Positions 1 through 15,300 of a stretch of DNA of 64,000 nucleotides are shown piece by piece (within the stretch, counting starts at the first letter, position 1; the number at the start of each line of letters is the position of its first letter). A model generated the notes under the pieces. That model did no database searches, had not been told where the DNA came from, and worked only from the letters and a program-made list of their open reading frames with translations. The DNA comes from Gyrodactylus bullatarudis (Eukaryota > Platyhelminthes > Monogenea > Gyrodactylidea > Gyrodactylidae): contig SSNU01000055.1 of NCBI GenBank assembly GCA_012064415.1, positions 558,001-622,000 on the forward strand. The letters are read 5' to 3'. A program made the translations under genes and the position numbers.

Positions 1-147
1 GCCTCCTTGAAATAGGCAAAAAAGGCAAACTTATTTCTCTTATTAACCCTAGAACGAAATCTCGGGTTATTTTTCACTCCCTTTGTATTGAAACCCCCAT
101 AAGAAAAATAAATATTTCGGACGAGGGTTAAGAGGTTTAGAAAAAAA

Positions 148-230
148 AGGAAGAATTTTTAACCTTTTCAAAGTATTTTAGACTCACTCTCAAAAAAGGC
201 ATTTTGATCGCCCTAGTAATTAGTAATTTC
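148..230. repeat. Dispersed repeat fragment ending in a CGCCCTA terminus
   Basis: The stretch is closely similar to 39535-39620: both contain TTTTCAAAGTATTTTAGACT followed by CTCTCAAAAAAGGC and end at TCGCCCTAGT. The end resembles the right terminus of the hAT-like MITE at 14329-14847 (GACCGCCCTA). It is probably a truncated relative. The flanking 1-147 shows only low-complexity A/T-rich DNA beyond the receptor's last exon. Confidence 0.5.
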
Positions 231-398
231 AATACTTCTATCGGGATACAGAACAGGTGCTGGGGTGGGGGTGGAAGGGGGCTTGAGTATAAAACTACTA
301 CTGTATTGAACACAATACCTAATTTATTTATTTATCAACATATTTTGACATAATCTTCAAACATCTCTCTTGGGTTGTTTGAGTTTCATAAAAAAAAG

Positions 399-3300
399 TC
401 AAGAATATTTCTTATTTACATCAATTTGAATTTGTCTAAAATCTATCTTTTCGAATTTGAAAAAACTATCTCTCCTGTATTCTTTCACGATGATGGATCC
501 TTTTACTACACTACAGTGCTGTTATCTTACCAGAATGAGCAAATTTTAATGTTCCGTTAGGCGTGTAGTCATCTTCACTGGAATCTGGCTCATTAGCTAG
601 TGAATGGTTATAGCTGAGCATGTTTCTGTGATACTTTCCGTCAAAGATGGCTAAAAATATTTAAAAAATGAGCCACAAAAGTTGAAGCTAGTTAATATGA
701 AGGTGAGAATTTATGATTTTTACGAAATTCTTAATTTTTTCATCAAGAAATCGAATCTGATCAAGTTTTTATGGAATCTAGATCATTAGGGCCTCTTTCA
801 CGATATAGAGGAAAAAAATTTAGAAACAATCAATTTTTAAGAAAAAACGGCAAACTTGAAATCTTGAAGTAGCGCTAAATTCCCAATTTTTTTGAACTTT
901 TTATTTCAAAGAGAGCGATAAAAAGTTGATTTTTAGGATCACAACAAGACAAAAAAATGAACCATCATCATAAAATTTTTGATAAATTCGTCATTTTTCA
1001 GGGATCTTAAAATTTTCCCACAATTATGGGGTGATTCTCAAAACCAGATTCAGCATATTTGATTACTTTGACTAATTGTGATCCTAAAAATCAATTTTTG
1101 ATCACTCTCTCGCATTGAAATCAAAAAAACTTTACAACTCTAAGTTCAAAAAAAGGGAGTCTGGCGCTACTTCAAGATTTCAAGTTTGCCGTTTTTTTCT
1201 AAATTTTTTTCCTCCGTATCGTGAAAGAGGCCCTAATGATCTAGATTCCAAAAAATCTTGATCGAATTCGATTTCTTGATGAATTTCGTAAAAATCATGA
1301 ATTCCCATCTTCATATTAACTAGGTGTACATACCATTATTCGGTTTACTAAAGTTGGTTGAATCAGTCTCGGAGGAGGGATCAAGCTGTTCCATAACTTC
1401 ATGATCAGCATTACGATCCACCTTGTGAAGGCCTCGGAGATATTCCTTTGGACGCCTGTAGTTGATTGTCTTTTTAGTATTTCTAAACTCATCCATTGAA
1501 AAAGGTGAACTGCTGGTGTTGTTGCGCTTCAATTGTGAGAAACAATCTCCACTCAAGTTTTCATCGAGAGAAGTTTTATTTCTTCCGATATGGTGTGAGG
1601 GTGTATCAGGTGCTGTTAATTTTTCCATATCCGGAGTGTACATATGAAGAGAACTCGACTCAGCTATTGTATTACAGTTGAATATTGCTTGGCGTACTTG
1701 CTGTTTAATAACTTTGGCCAAATCTTCCTATAAACAATAAATTGACTAGAATCATTCGCCAAACTTTAAATGGTGGAGGTTGGTTTATTTTCTCGAAAAA
1801 AAACGAATATAAAACTATCCTCTTCAAGAGATATAAAATAAATTGGCTAATGAAATTGTAGCAGAAAAATACAGATTAAATAAAAACAGCCAATTCTCAA
1901 TTGTGTTACATTTTCTTCTCATCTCTGGTCATGCTGCGTCACAGATATAGCTCATGGCTGTATTTACAAAAAATAAATAGAAAAAAATTCAAAATCCATT
2001 GTAGAGAATAAAAAAAACATGCATTTTCTTCACATTTGTTAATAATACAGTCTCTCATCTTGCTCATACATACTTGGGCATGTTGTTGAAGTAAATTTTC
2101 ATAACTTTAACCCCTAAAGTCCCACAGTGTGATGGTTCTATCATTATTATTCCTTCAAGCCTCAGAAAGTACTTTGTTTACCACCCCCATTCGATAGGAA
2201 ATTTATTAATCTCCTGGAACACGATCTTGGGGCTATACTAACTTGAAGAGAGATGATTTTTTTCAAAAAATTAATTTTTGATTAAAACGTTTTTTTGAAA
2301 ACCTACTTCCATAGATAACCTGTTTCTGGATCAAAAGATGGGTCATTTTTGAAAGATTGAATGCGAGTCATGAAAAAAAATTCTCTGGGACTTTTAGAGT
2401 TAAAATGGATGGAAAATGATTTATTGAATGTTACAAAAGTTAATAAATGAGAGAAATGAGTTATACGATAGATAGATTTGTCACACTATAGTCACAGTTA
2501 CCTTCTAAAACATGTAGAAGACGTATCAAGACCCATTTAATTAGTTAAAAAGGAATTATTGAAATTAATTCATGCTCGTATGTTTTTCTAATCAGCTCGT
2601 TCCATCACCAGAAGTCCATGGGTCAATGAAAAATGATTTTTTTCTCTGTTTCATCAACTTGAAATTAGTTTGAGAGGAATGCGTTTTTGAGAATAAGAGA
2701 AGAAAAATCTTTTTATGCTTCCTTACTTGGTAGTATTGGTTAAATGTGGCTGTCTTGGTTAGAATCTAGAAACCAGAAGAGTTTAGGAGAGAAAATAGAT
2801 AAGGTAAATCATATAACTAATAGCCTTCTATCTCAGATATCAAATGATATAAAAACAAAGGGTATATGACGCTTAGAATTTTGATTTATTACAATTAGTC
2901 AGGGTATATAACCTTGATTTTGTAAAACAACAAGAAATACTGCGAGTATGTTGTGTAAATATTATGTTAATGATTCTTTTCCTGAGACACGTATCATTAT
3001 TATTTTTGGATGATTTATCAAATATCAAAAGAAGAACTACTTTTAGTATGATATCGAACTGTTAATACAGAAACCCTTTAATGATCCCCCCTGTGTGTGT
3101 TGATCCAAAATCTGAACTATTTGAACTTGATAAGTCTTTTGAAGGAACCATTTAATAAATTTGATTTTTTTAAATTGATTAGGTATTTTACTGATGCTCA
3201 AAAGATCGCTTTCATCTTAAAAGAAATACATCTTAGCGCAAGCAATTTGAATATGCCGAATAAGATGCTGTAAACGTGGTATTTTGAATGCTTAAATTTT

Positions 3301-6300
3301 CTACAAGTTTAATAATCTCAGATCTTGGAATTCAATGGCAACTCAAGGATTGACTAGTTTTAAAGGGATACAACTTGTTGAAAATATGAAAATAATACAG
3401 AGAAAGCAAAAGATGTGGATAGTATATTGAGAGATAGGAGAACATTTTGTTTTTATCTTGATTGATCATATCAAATTTATTGCTGCTGGGAATAGATAAA
3501 AATTTCAAAATATTTACTCTCAAATCTCAAGTGAAAACAGAAAAATTATAAGTGAGCAAAAATATATTCTATCCAGAATCTGATGTATTGAATAGACACA
3601 AGGAGAAATTGAACTATCAAGAGTGACTCTCTTCAAGCAATTTCACTGTCAAATGGGAAAGAGTCAAAAAAAACTGTAATTTGAATGACTAATAAGAAAA
3701 AGTTTATCTCCTTGTTCCATCATACGACTTTATATTGATTTTACTCGCGATAAACGAACAATAAAAAAGAGGACATGTATAGAAGATTATCTTGAATCAC
3801 TTTTATCTTCCAGCCAGAAAACGGAATTTTACTTTTAGAACAAACCTTTTTCTTTGAGTTGATCTTCCACAGCCAGTAGATAATCTCACCAATCCAGACT
3901 AGGACAGCCATGATGAGGCCAGAGCCAAGACCAAAAAAGGCACCAGACATGGTTTTCATTGATAGCTGATTACGCTTTATTGGACTAGAAGAGGACTGTT
4001 TGTCGCATGGGACAGCAGAGTTATGTTCCAGGAACCAGGTTGTCCGAAGATTTTCAAGAACTTGCTTCTTCTGAAGTTTCAGAATTGACTCTGATAATAA
4101 ATCGCGGAGTCCAGTGTCTGTTGAAGAAAAGAATGTGATTAACCCATGACTTAACAAGTAAACTGTTGACTTTGATTCTATCAAGGGCTAGCATAAATAT
4201 ATAACATGATCTAGCAAACTTATTATGTATTTAACTAATACCAAGCATGCCACTTTGAATGCTTAGTATGTGATTACTAATTCACATGTCGTTATTTAAG
4301 TATAAATACCTTGTACATTTGTTCACGTTCATTCCTCTCTATAATTACCATGGGTAAGCAGGATGATCAAGCGGTAACATTAACCCTGATATCGAAAGGG
4401 TTAACCTTTGATGTTGCGTAAATCTTACGTAACGGTCTGATTCAATGGTAATTGAAGAAAATTAATCTCAATCTCAAGATTGACGAAATAAAATGACTGA
4501 TAAGAAAGTAAACATAATACTAGAAGTAAATGAGTTTGTCTGGAAATTTGCATTTTATGAAAAAAAAATTTATTTGTCTGAAATTATATTATGATAAAAA
4601 TATCCAAATATCTAAAATGTTGTTGATAAAGGAAAATAGCTCTATACACGCAGGGTTTATATATAATACCACATCATTTAAGTTTGCATTTATCATTGAG
4701 AAATGCATTTATCGGATTATACAGTAATCGACTGAATTACCAAGTAAAAAATACGATTTGCATATTTAACTAAACAAATCGTTTCGTTTTAACTGACGGA
4801 ATAAACTGTTGCAGAAACGAGGATGGAAACGAAAATTTTGAAAGGCAATATAGACATTTTACTTGGAAATATATATTTGTATTTCCTTGAAAGCTTAGTA
4901 TAAAATAAGATAACCCTATCTTGTCCCTTTGTGGTGTAGATGAATCGATCTTTATCATGTATTTTCAAAATTTTCAAAACCCTCATCTTAAAAAAACAAA
5001 AACTCATTAAAAATTGAAATATCGAGTTTATTGTAAATTGAACTGGAGATTCTGTTTATAAGTTGCTAGCCCTTGAGGAAAACTAGATTCCAAGGCTTGA
5101 ATCTTTTCATCTATTTCCACTGCCTATAACCATTACCAGTAATTTCTCCAAAAGATTATTATTGGATATCAGAAAATTATTTGCCGAAAATTTAAATAGA
5201 ACTGTAATAGTTTGACTATGCTGTCTTAAGAACTTGGTTCAGAACCATTAAGATCAAATTGTACCTTTTAAAGCTTTCACAGGGTTCTAAACAGCATGAG
5301 AACCTTTAAATTTTATTGGTTTTAAATCTTTTTTTTCACGAGTCTTTATTGAAATAAATCCAATACTTTTGATAATCTAGCTTACTTTGGCGATAGTCAA
5401 TTATTGAGAAGTATTCATCCAAATTGAATGAGGAATACAAAGGTTGTATAAAATATTCTTTTGAAAAGATTATAAATAAACCAGAAATGATCAACGAGGG
5501 AATTTCGTTCAGAAGTACCACAAATCATCATTGGACTATACATAGAGAGAAAGAGAGTATGGCAAAATTTCAAAGGAATCAAGGGAGAAAGCTGAGAATA
5601 AATCACTCCCACTCCTATTGTCAATCAATTGAACTATGCTTGATATTCTATATCTCCCATTGATTGTAGGATAGTAGCTTGAGTAGTGGTAACTATATCT
5701 TTTAATTCGAGTCACTTCTAATATATACATTTCTCCAATGTATGGAATAAATTATCATATCGAATTGATAAAGTTGAGATCATCAGATGTGTTGTACTAT
5801 CATTACAAGATAAATTTAAGCATTGAAATTGTGATGGGACAGAAAAGATGGAAGGGGGTAGAGGGGACGACTAAGAGAACTGGATAAGCTAATTTTTATG
5901 TAAAAAATGTATCGAATAAATTATCAGAGTTAATCGAAAAAAAGGCTATTTATTCAAGGAGAAAAATTTTGTATCTGAAAAAACTTGAAAATTAACTCTT
6001 TGAACTGGTTTAGCCAAATCATCAAAAACATTCAGTATTTCAAGTTTCTTTTTCAGGAAAGATGAATTTATAACGAAGTATAATAATAAGAATATAAATC
6101 AAGGAGAGTTTTGGCCCTAATTCCAATGTAATTAATGAGCTATCCTGAATTATTCTTTACTTCTTAAAAGTTTAGACAATTGAAAGTCAGCGAATTGAGA
6201 AAATTGGGTTGATATTTCGGATGAAGTTCTTCAAAGGAAATAGGGTATTGTTATGAATTTCTCACAAGTTCATCACGTGTATCAAGGGTTCGAGAATAAT

Positions 6301-9300
6301 TGAATATTTTGGCAGAATCAACCCTTGAAACAAATGCCATGGGAACCAAACAAATACATGTCAAGAAACTTTTTGATTTTATCAGATATTACCAGTTCAA
6401 ATGCATAAATATGATGTGAAATAAATGGACGTAATCCTGACAGAAAATAGTTCAATAAGAATGAATACTAAAGTGTATAATCTTTATTGCAATTGAATAC
6501 ACTTCAAAATAGAATACTAAAGCAGAATGAAATGCACGTTGGAGAATTTCTATAGTTCAAAAGATGGGTATTTGGCCCCAACTCAAAATTTGGTTTTCTC
6601 CAATTGGCATAAGTTAGTCTCGTAATCTGGTTTTTAGAAGATCTTACAATAAAAACATTAGAATTCTCTAACAACGTTTGGACGAACATTAGCTAATAAT
6701 TCTAATCTTGACCCAAATTTTAATAAGTATATACTTACTTCCAATTGGGAGACCAATGGCATATGATCTTGGATCAAAGTTCCCTCCGAGGGTAACAAGA
6801 TCACATTGACGCTGAACATGAAAGTCACTCATTGTCGACTCGAGTATGTAGGCATAATCACCTTGGAGAACTTTCTTAATCCCCTCTTCCGTACTGTTTA
6901 CAAAGTTTGATTGGTTTTGCTTCATTGTATGCCACATTCTCTTGTAGAGGTCAATGTCTGAGCTCTACAATCATAGTTTATAGATTAGGATTTGAAAAAT
7001 TACCAAAAAATTCTTGAGAAAAAAAATTTTTCCCGTGTGAATTGAAATTCTCTTATCTACATGTGTAAATAAAAAAAAATAGAAAACAAACATAGAAAAA
7101 AGCATAAGTTGATCCCCCAGCAATTGTCCCATAGCTGATCTTATCTTGTCGTGATAACTCCTCTACATTTTCTATTTCTGATTGTAGTCGTTCAATGGTT
7201 AGGAATGCAGCTAAATTGGCAGTGTAAGAGGAAACCATGATGAGTATGAAGAACCACCAGATCGTTCCAATTATCCGGGTCGAGGTTGCCCTTGGTGATA
7301 TTTCACAACCTGAGAAAAAAAACAGTCATGTTATGAGAAAGATTCTGATTCGAAAAGAAACAAGGTACCTTGTTGCATTAGAGATCCAACTGTGAACCAA
7401 AAGGAATTCAGTATTGTAAACTGATTCTCGATTTGCGTTGAACACGGATGTCTAGCATACCATTCTTTGGGTGTACTCCGGCCGATAAAGAACAAGACCA
7501 GACTGACAACTAGGTATGCCCCGAGCATTGAAAACCAGACACTTTTCGATAGGGGCTCCATGAATTGGAGAAATTCAACTTTTGTCTTTGCCTTTTGTAT
7601 GATGACTGACAGGGAAAGACTCATGAACGGAGTTGTAAAGTCAATGACACGTTCCCTATCGTACGTGATAGTCAGACTAGCTACTGCTAACGTTGCTCGC
7701 TTCCAAGGAATCAAAAAGATAAATAAGTTAAATCAAATTTAAGGCTAAATGAAGTGTGAGGTTTTTGAGGAGATAAATAAACTAAATTATCTCAGGAATT
7801 AATCATATTAGCTATGAAGGCAAGAGAATTGTTAATATGAATATCGTTGATATTGGCGATAAGTTCGTAGTTGACTTGAGAAAATGAGGAGAAAGATGAA
7901 AAGACACACGGAAATGCGTAGAAAAATGGGAAAAAATTAAGAAACAGGAAAGATACTTCCTCTGCTTCTCATGAGTTCACATTTTTATACTCATCATAGA
8001 TTGTGAAGAAAATCTAATCAGTATTCTAAAGTACAAAATTTACTAAATGTATTTTTGTATTGTCTCAAGGTCTTCAATCTAATATCGATTGAATAATAAT
8101 CTGTGTTAAATGTCAAAAAAGTTAATCCACAAGACAATAATATAAAGTTGGTTAATATGATGTTGGGAATCTATGATTTTTACAAAATCTCGATTTTTTC
8201 AAATTCTCATTTGGCGCCAAAATCCCATTGTTTCCCATATCAATTTGCTTTAATTGGTCTCTTACGTGTGCAATGAGTTCCCCGATAATACCATCCCAAG
8301 TTCCATTCGGCTGCATTGTCCCATACGTATCAACAGCATAAATGTGATACTTGAACTTGTGAATGGCAGCGAGTTCTTTGAGGAGACTGATGGCGAAACC
8401 ATCCCATTGATCGTTTCCTTCCAAGGGGACACCGTCCTTTTCTGTATTTCTGATAACAAATGGTTTTTCCTGTTGAAAATAAATTTAACTAAGAAATTCC
8501 AGTAATCGATTGTGAATGATAAAGATTCTTTTGATCGTCTCGCTTGCATTGCACCCCCAAAAAATATATAAAACACTGCCTATTTTATATGGTTAAATAA
8601 TACAAATTTCCATTGTATGATCAGAGTAGGAAAGGATCCCGGGGGAATTTCTCTCAGATCCACAAAATTCTGTCCGTGCCTTTCACATTGTCAGGATTTA
8701 TTTGGAAAGATAGATTTTAACAAATCTCGAACATCTGTAAAATTCGCATTGCTACAAGACAGGGGGAGACAGAAAAGAACTCTACCCATATTAGATGAAG
8801 GGATTTGATCTTTCATATTTTTTTGAATCACAAATTAACCATTCATATGCTCAGATGATATACTATATTTCTCTGTACTGTCTGTCTCAAAAATTTACAA
8901 GAGGCTATTTTGTTTTTGCAGGATAGCTACTTTTTGCTAATTTCAAAACTAAAGCTAATTGATATGAAGTTGGAAATCTTTGATTTTTACGAAAAATTCA
9001 ATTTTTACATCAAAAATTCGAATATGATAAAGATTTTTTGGGAATTCTACTCACGTTGCCCACCTAGACGATTTGAAGAAAAAAATTTCAAATAAAAAAT
9101 ATGGAAAAAAATTCACTCTCAAACGATAATGAAGTTATGCATTAGAACAGAATCAGCATATTCGGCTTTCTTGTCTAATTGTGATCCTAAAAAACAACTT
9201 TTGTACACTTTCTCACTTTGAAATCAATAAAAAATTTAAGTTCAGTGTTCGAAAAAATCGAAATTTGAAAATGGCCATTTTACTTAAAAAAATTTTCACA

Positions 9301-12300
9301 ATTTTTTTCTTCAAATCGTAAAAGTGGCCAACATGAGTAGGATTTGAAAAAATCTTTAACATATTCGAATTTCTGATGAAAAAATTGAGTTTTTCGTAAA
9401 AATTAAAGATTCCCATAACTTTTCTAGAATTGAATCAAATATAAAAAAATTTCAAGGCAAGTATAAAGCATGAGATGGCAGAAAATAATAATAGAATATG
9501 TAAGTTAATACAGTTTGGAGGATCTCTTTCAGGATTACGTTCTAGACATTTAATCCAAGGGATTCTTTATTCATCAATTAAAATTTTAATTCGAGAATGT
9601 AAATGACTGCAAGTTCTATAAACTCACAATGATGGTCACAACATTGAATGTTTTATCAAAGGCAACTCTCTGGTTTATATTGGTTACAACAGATTCCAAG
9701 TGTTTACTGAACCCCTTTTCATATTTCCACGATTCCTTCTGGAAGAAGATGTATTATTTCAAGTTTATCTAATAAATGATTAGTTGATATTAGTTGAAGA
9801 TGAGAAATTACTTTTCTTATACAAAGTCTCATCGAGACGTCAAATATCTTTTGATCCCGTATCAATATTAATAAGGAAATTTAGAGAAAAACAAGCCAGC
9901 TGGCTATTTTATGATTTTTAAAAATAATTTTTGTAGGTTATTACGAGTAATTTTTTTAATTATCGTCTTTTCATGGTGTTATTTTATTGAGTAAATTAAT
10001 GTTTTATATTTTTCTGTTTACAAAGTAATTTCTGGTTAGCTAAAATGGAGTTGAATATCTAGAAAATCAATCGTTCAATGTAATCAAGTAAGTTAATATC
10101 TACACGAGCGGAGGATCATCTGAAGAAGGATACTGCGGTTACAAGGCATCTAAGACAAGAAGATCATACAGCTTCAATTTCTAATTTTTCCGTATTATAC
10201 AAAAACCCTAATGACGACAGCAAGGATGTATGGGTGAAAGAAAAATTTCTTATTAACCTATATAAACCTAATCTATGTGTTCAAAAGAATTACTTATTCG
10301 TAATAATCAAGTACAGTAATAATTACAGTTTTGAGACCTTAAAAAATAATACGTATTAAAAATGAATGAAATTTAATCAGTCTTTAAAGATAGGTCATAT
10401 TTGTTGAGATATTAATTATTTATTTATTGCTTGGATGCACAAAATAAATAGAAATAAATTTTACAGGAATTTCCCGAAGCTTATTACGATCCCTTGAGAT
10501 TTTTCAAACTGACAAAAAAGTTTGATGGTTGAAATTTAGTGCATTTTCGAATATCAGAATAGACCACTTTATTCCGTTAGAAATAGTGAATTCTGATCCT
10601 CATTTCAATTAGCTTTAACTTGATAAAGTGTAATAATAATAAAAACCAATCGATTCTCAGTCAAAATATGGAAAAAAAAGTTAAAAATACGGTTCATAGG
10701 ATGAATATACACCGGGTATTTTTAGAGCTATCACTTGATGAGGGGAAATAGATTAGCTTGAATTTTTATTTTTTTTTTTTGAATTCGGATCAGCAATAAC
10801 TCTAGCAAAAAGTATTTATTACCAGAAAAGCGAAGATACGTGGAAGATATCTTTTGAAGTTTTTATTTTGCTTTTTTTGCAGATTGAAGTTAAAAGTCAT
10901 TGAAAAGAAGATGAGTGATCAAGCTAGTCTTTAAATAAAGAATTTCATGGTACAAGAGTGGATTAGATACCGATTTTCTGGCTATTCTTCTGATTGGTAA
11001 ATTTAATCTCAATATACACTTGGTTTCATGTATGTGGTTAGGAGGCCTATTCTCTATTGAACTTAAGTGATTTTTAAAAACTCAAAACTGAGTATAACGA
11101 CCTCATCATAATTCTCAAATAATCCTAGTAATGTTGTGTATGTGGAAGACTCACTGTTGTCAAATTGAAATTCTTCAACTCTGAAAGCTCCAAGGTGTAG
11201 TTAAGTGAGACAGCATGATTATCCCAATCTTGAAGGAAGCCGTACGTCTCATTTAATCTTTTCTGTTTGGTGATAATAGGAAACCAAAGATATTATTATA
11301 CACTTCTTCTCAGGAGATTATTATTATTCAATGCATATTAATGATAAATTTAATTGATATGTCTTTTTTGTGAATCGATAGGGATACGTTAAAAAGGATC
11401 TGAAAAATATTTTCCTTTTACATTCGAATCAATGATGAAACCAGTGTGAAATTGAAGCTGGTAAATATGGAAGGATTTCACATTATAAATGTGGGCCTGT
11501 CATGTTACTCGATCATTTTTACTGCTTGAAAATTAAGAACGATTTTCGATGATCCCTAATTATAATGAAATATAAAGCTAATTAATATGAAGTTGGGAAT
11601 CTATGATTCCACGAAAAACTCGATTTTTCATCAAAAATTTGAATTTGTAAAATATTTTCTGGAATCCTACTCATGTAGCCCACTTTACGATTTGAAGTAA
11701 AAAATTCTATAAAAAAATTAATTTCATGAAAAATATGGTCAGTTTTCAATTTTCGATTTGGCGCCTAAATCCCGTTTTTTCGAACTTTGAAAATTTTTAT
11801 TGGTCAAAAGTTGATTTTCAGGATCAAAATTAGACAAGATATCAAATATGCTGAATCTGTTCTGATGCATAACCACAGTATCGTTTGGAAGCTGAATTTC
11901 GAACTTTTGATCATTTTCACTACTTGAAAATCAATGAAATTTCGATAAATCGAAATCTCTCGAAAATGGTGGATCTTTCGAAAGTTTATATACGATATTC
12001 GGCTTTCTTCTCTAATTCTGATCCTAAAAAACATATTTTTTCAAATCAATAAAAATTTTGTGTTCAAAGTTCGAAAAAATGGGATTCAAATTTTTGATGA
12101 AAAAACCAAGTTTTTCGTAAAAATCATAGATTCCCAACTTCATATCAACCAAAATTATATCTAGGGCTAGTTGACATGAATCTTATGGAATAATGCTGAT
12201 CTAAACTAAATAAAGAGAGTATTTTGTAGAATCCTGGTCTAATTACTTATGAATAGAATCAATGGTAGTAATTGGATCAGATGATGATGATGAGAGTATT

Positions 12301-15300
12301 GAGTTATTCAGGAGAATCTTGAAGAGTTTCGTGGAAATAATCAATAGAATTTCATTCAAATCTTGATAGACTTACTTTGAATTCTTTGAAAACACGAAGG
12401 GAATATTCATGGCCAGCTGGATAGGCAGGTCTCATGAGACAGGTACTCTCTCTCGGACTAGGAGCACCAGTGTCGGCTAGGGCGAAATTCATGTGTTGAT
12501 AAAAACTGCAAATATATTGTTCCATCATCTGTAATTTAGATTTTCATTCAAATGTTTTTTTTCATGTAATTAATAATCACTAATTAAACATGCAAACTTT
12601 ATCCACTCACAGAACGCTTGGAGCAATCGTTAGAAATGCCTCTAACTGTCCACTTGAGGAATCGTAGTCGTTTGCCAGTAAACTTTGTGTACACCTTGTG
12701 AAATTCATCCTGGAAATCGGAAATACAGAATGAAATACACCACTGAATTTATGTAACCAGGAAGGGGTCAAGAAAGATAAAGAAATAATGAAGCATAGAA
12801 ACGGGACACCTATAGCTATTGAAATAAAACGCAATCTGATATTGTGAGACATTTTGGCTAAGCAGTGTACTAAATAAATCAAGGATTAATTCTATAGATG
12901 AAAAATACATTTGTACATATTCGGTGCTATCGCTTTTGTTCATCACTTGTCGATGTGCACAAAAATAATGCCTAGATAGACCCCAGGGCAAAACAGAACA
13001 GAAGAAAGATGTACATTTTTCAGTTATTAAATAAAGGGATCAATATTAGTAGCATACGTTTCACCCAAGCCACAAGTACTCAAAAGAGTCTTTAATATGA
13101 ATAAAGGAAAGACGTATTTTATATTAGGTACCCTTTTGGAAACTACAACAGATCTTTATACGATATGCATAATTTTATATACGAGTAGAAAAGGGGACAA
13201 ATTACTATAATATCATTTCAATCAGGTAGAACGATAACAATGATAATAGAATCGTACGACATATCTCTCTACTACTTTCATCCGGATGAAATTGTCAATC
13301 ATTGTACAGTATGTGAGTAAATCATGAAAAATTCAACAATGAAATTTCGGATATCGTATCCTAAGGGCGATGCTTCAGCAAATGAAAATCAATTACACAT
13401 ATTCAAATGAGTGTTGTATCCAGTCATTTTTATTTACACGCGGAAACATATTACGTATTAGTGTTACATGTGTTTTTGTAAATTTATGAGATTTTCAACT
13501 CTAAAAATATCTTACATTGGAAATATTTTATAGCTAAATTCATGAAACACTCAAAGGCTGGGTGAACAAAGCTCAAAGCTCATGTCAACTTTTTTTTCAA
13601 GGACCAAGAACGAAAGTTTACTCCATAAGCAGGTGTTGCGAAAGGGTTCCTCAGGGAAGCATGCAGGAATCAAACAAGACTGTCAACTGTTGAATACTCA
13701 GCAAAATGAGTTTGAAAATACATTTTACAACTTTGTTTAATTTCTTAAATTTAATTGTTTCAAAAATATATAAACAATAAATCACCATTGGGAACCATTG
13801 AGAGATAACCATTTTTCACCAATTGAAATTCTAATATTGTACGAGGAAAAGACAAAGGTTAATATCTTCGAACCAAACTACCTTTTTCAATTCTTCCAGA
13901 GGGTTCGAGGAGAGTAAAAAATCCCAATCCTCTCAAATAGAGGTGAGATGAGAATTTAGGAGTCACCCCGGGGATAACATATAAATTAGCATGTATTTAA
14001 TTTTTGAGAAATTGTATGATTTATTAACTGAAAAAGAAACTTACCTCAAATCGATTCTGACATGTTGAGAGAAATGATGAGAAAAAAGATATTATATTTT
14101 ATTTAACAATACAGTACTGGCAACAATACTCAAGGTTATGCTAAACTTGCAAATTTAACACACACAGAGAGTATTTGCAAATATACCTTGATCAGTAGGG
14201 CACTGCTATTCTTTTTGAGGATATTTTAACCAAAAGCATAATTGTGTTAAAGATTTATAGAGAAACTTGTATTTATACTTTAAAAGTCTCAAATGTATTT
14301 GTGGATTCTGAGACAAGTTAGTAATAATTAGGGCGGTCACGGAATAGAATTTTTTCAGAAAAAAATAGCACAATTTTCAAAAAATATAGCATTTGAATAG
14401 CTTTTGATAAATATGTTACATACTACTTGTAAGTAAATTATAGAAAATATTTTTTTCATTTGGCTAAGACAGAAAATTGCGTCCAAACGTTTGATCAGAC
14501 ATCTAATTATAGAACGAATGAGGTTAAATAAGATCTCAAGCTTTAAATTTTCTTCGACCAATCAAAAACCCTAAGAACAGGCCCTATTACAAGATTTAGA
14601 CGCTTTAGAAACAGCTTAATTCAAATGAAGAGATGATAGTAATCAAGAAAAATAAGATTTGTTCTCATGTTACCATTTATCTGACTAGGGCTTAGCCCGG
14701 AGATATAGCAAAAAAATAGCAATTAATTAGTGGAAAAATAGCAAAATTATTTTCGTAAGGAAATATCCTTTATGCTCGAGAACGTTAATTTCATCAATCT
14801 CATTAAAATTTTAGCAACATATCAAAAATAGCATTTTGACCGCCCTAGTAATAATTTAAAGAAAAGTTTATCTTTTTGCCAGATGCCAAGTTAGTAAAAT
14901 TGAATTTTGTTAGTTTTTTTGAGGAAGAGTTGTGCTCTATTGATCAGGGAAAAAACTATATTGTAACTATGAGATGACTTCCACTCTTCTTTTCACTGAT
15001 AATTCATTAAAAATTAGTACTGAAATAACCAGTGTGAATAAATTGAGAGAAATTCTAAAAACTAAAATGTATATTGTGAAAACAATCAATAAGATATACT
15101 GGAACGCTTACCTGGATGAAGATGAAGAAATCTCGATCAGGTGTGAGCATATTGTTTTGACTTGCCTGTAAGAGAGAATAAAAGGAAGCAAGTGAATAAT
15201 TTGGAAAGATTTATAGCCCAAGGCAAATAGAATAAAAGAACAGAATCATCAATGTAACATTTATCTTGATGTTTTAACATTGAATATCTCACAATGGACT

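Noticed and set aside
1320..1322. TAG at 1320 as the receptor stop codon
   Set aside because: It lies in the terminus of the F1 element; a GTATGT donor at 1333 joins in phase to a good exon at 650-531.
3741..3845. Receptor ending at the stop at 3741 after TM4
   Set aside because: A GTTTGT donor after SKKK, also used by exon 12, joins in phase to a charged cytoplasmic tail exon at 1727; reading on gives an unlikely hydrophobic end.
8617..8808. Moderately GC-rich stretch near receptor exon 10 as an extra exon
   Set aside because: Exons 9 and 10 join in phase and match the family directly (FNVVTII to EKPFVI); both strands give only short broken frames.
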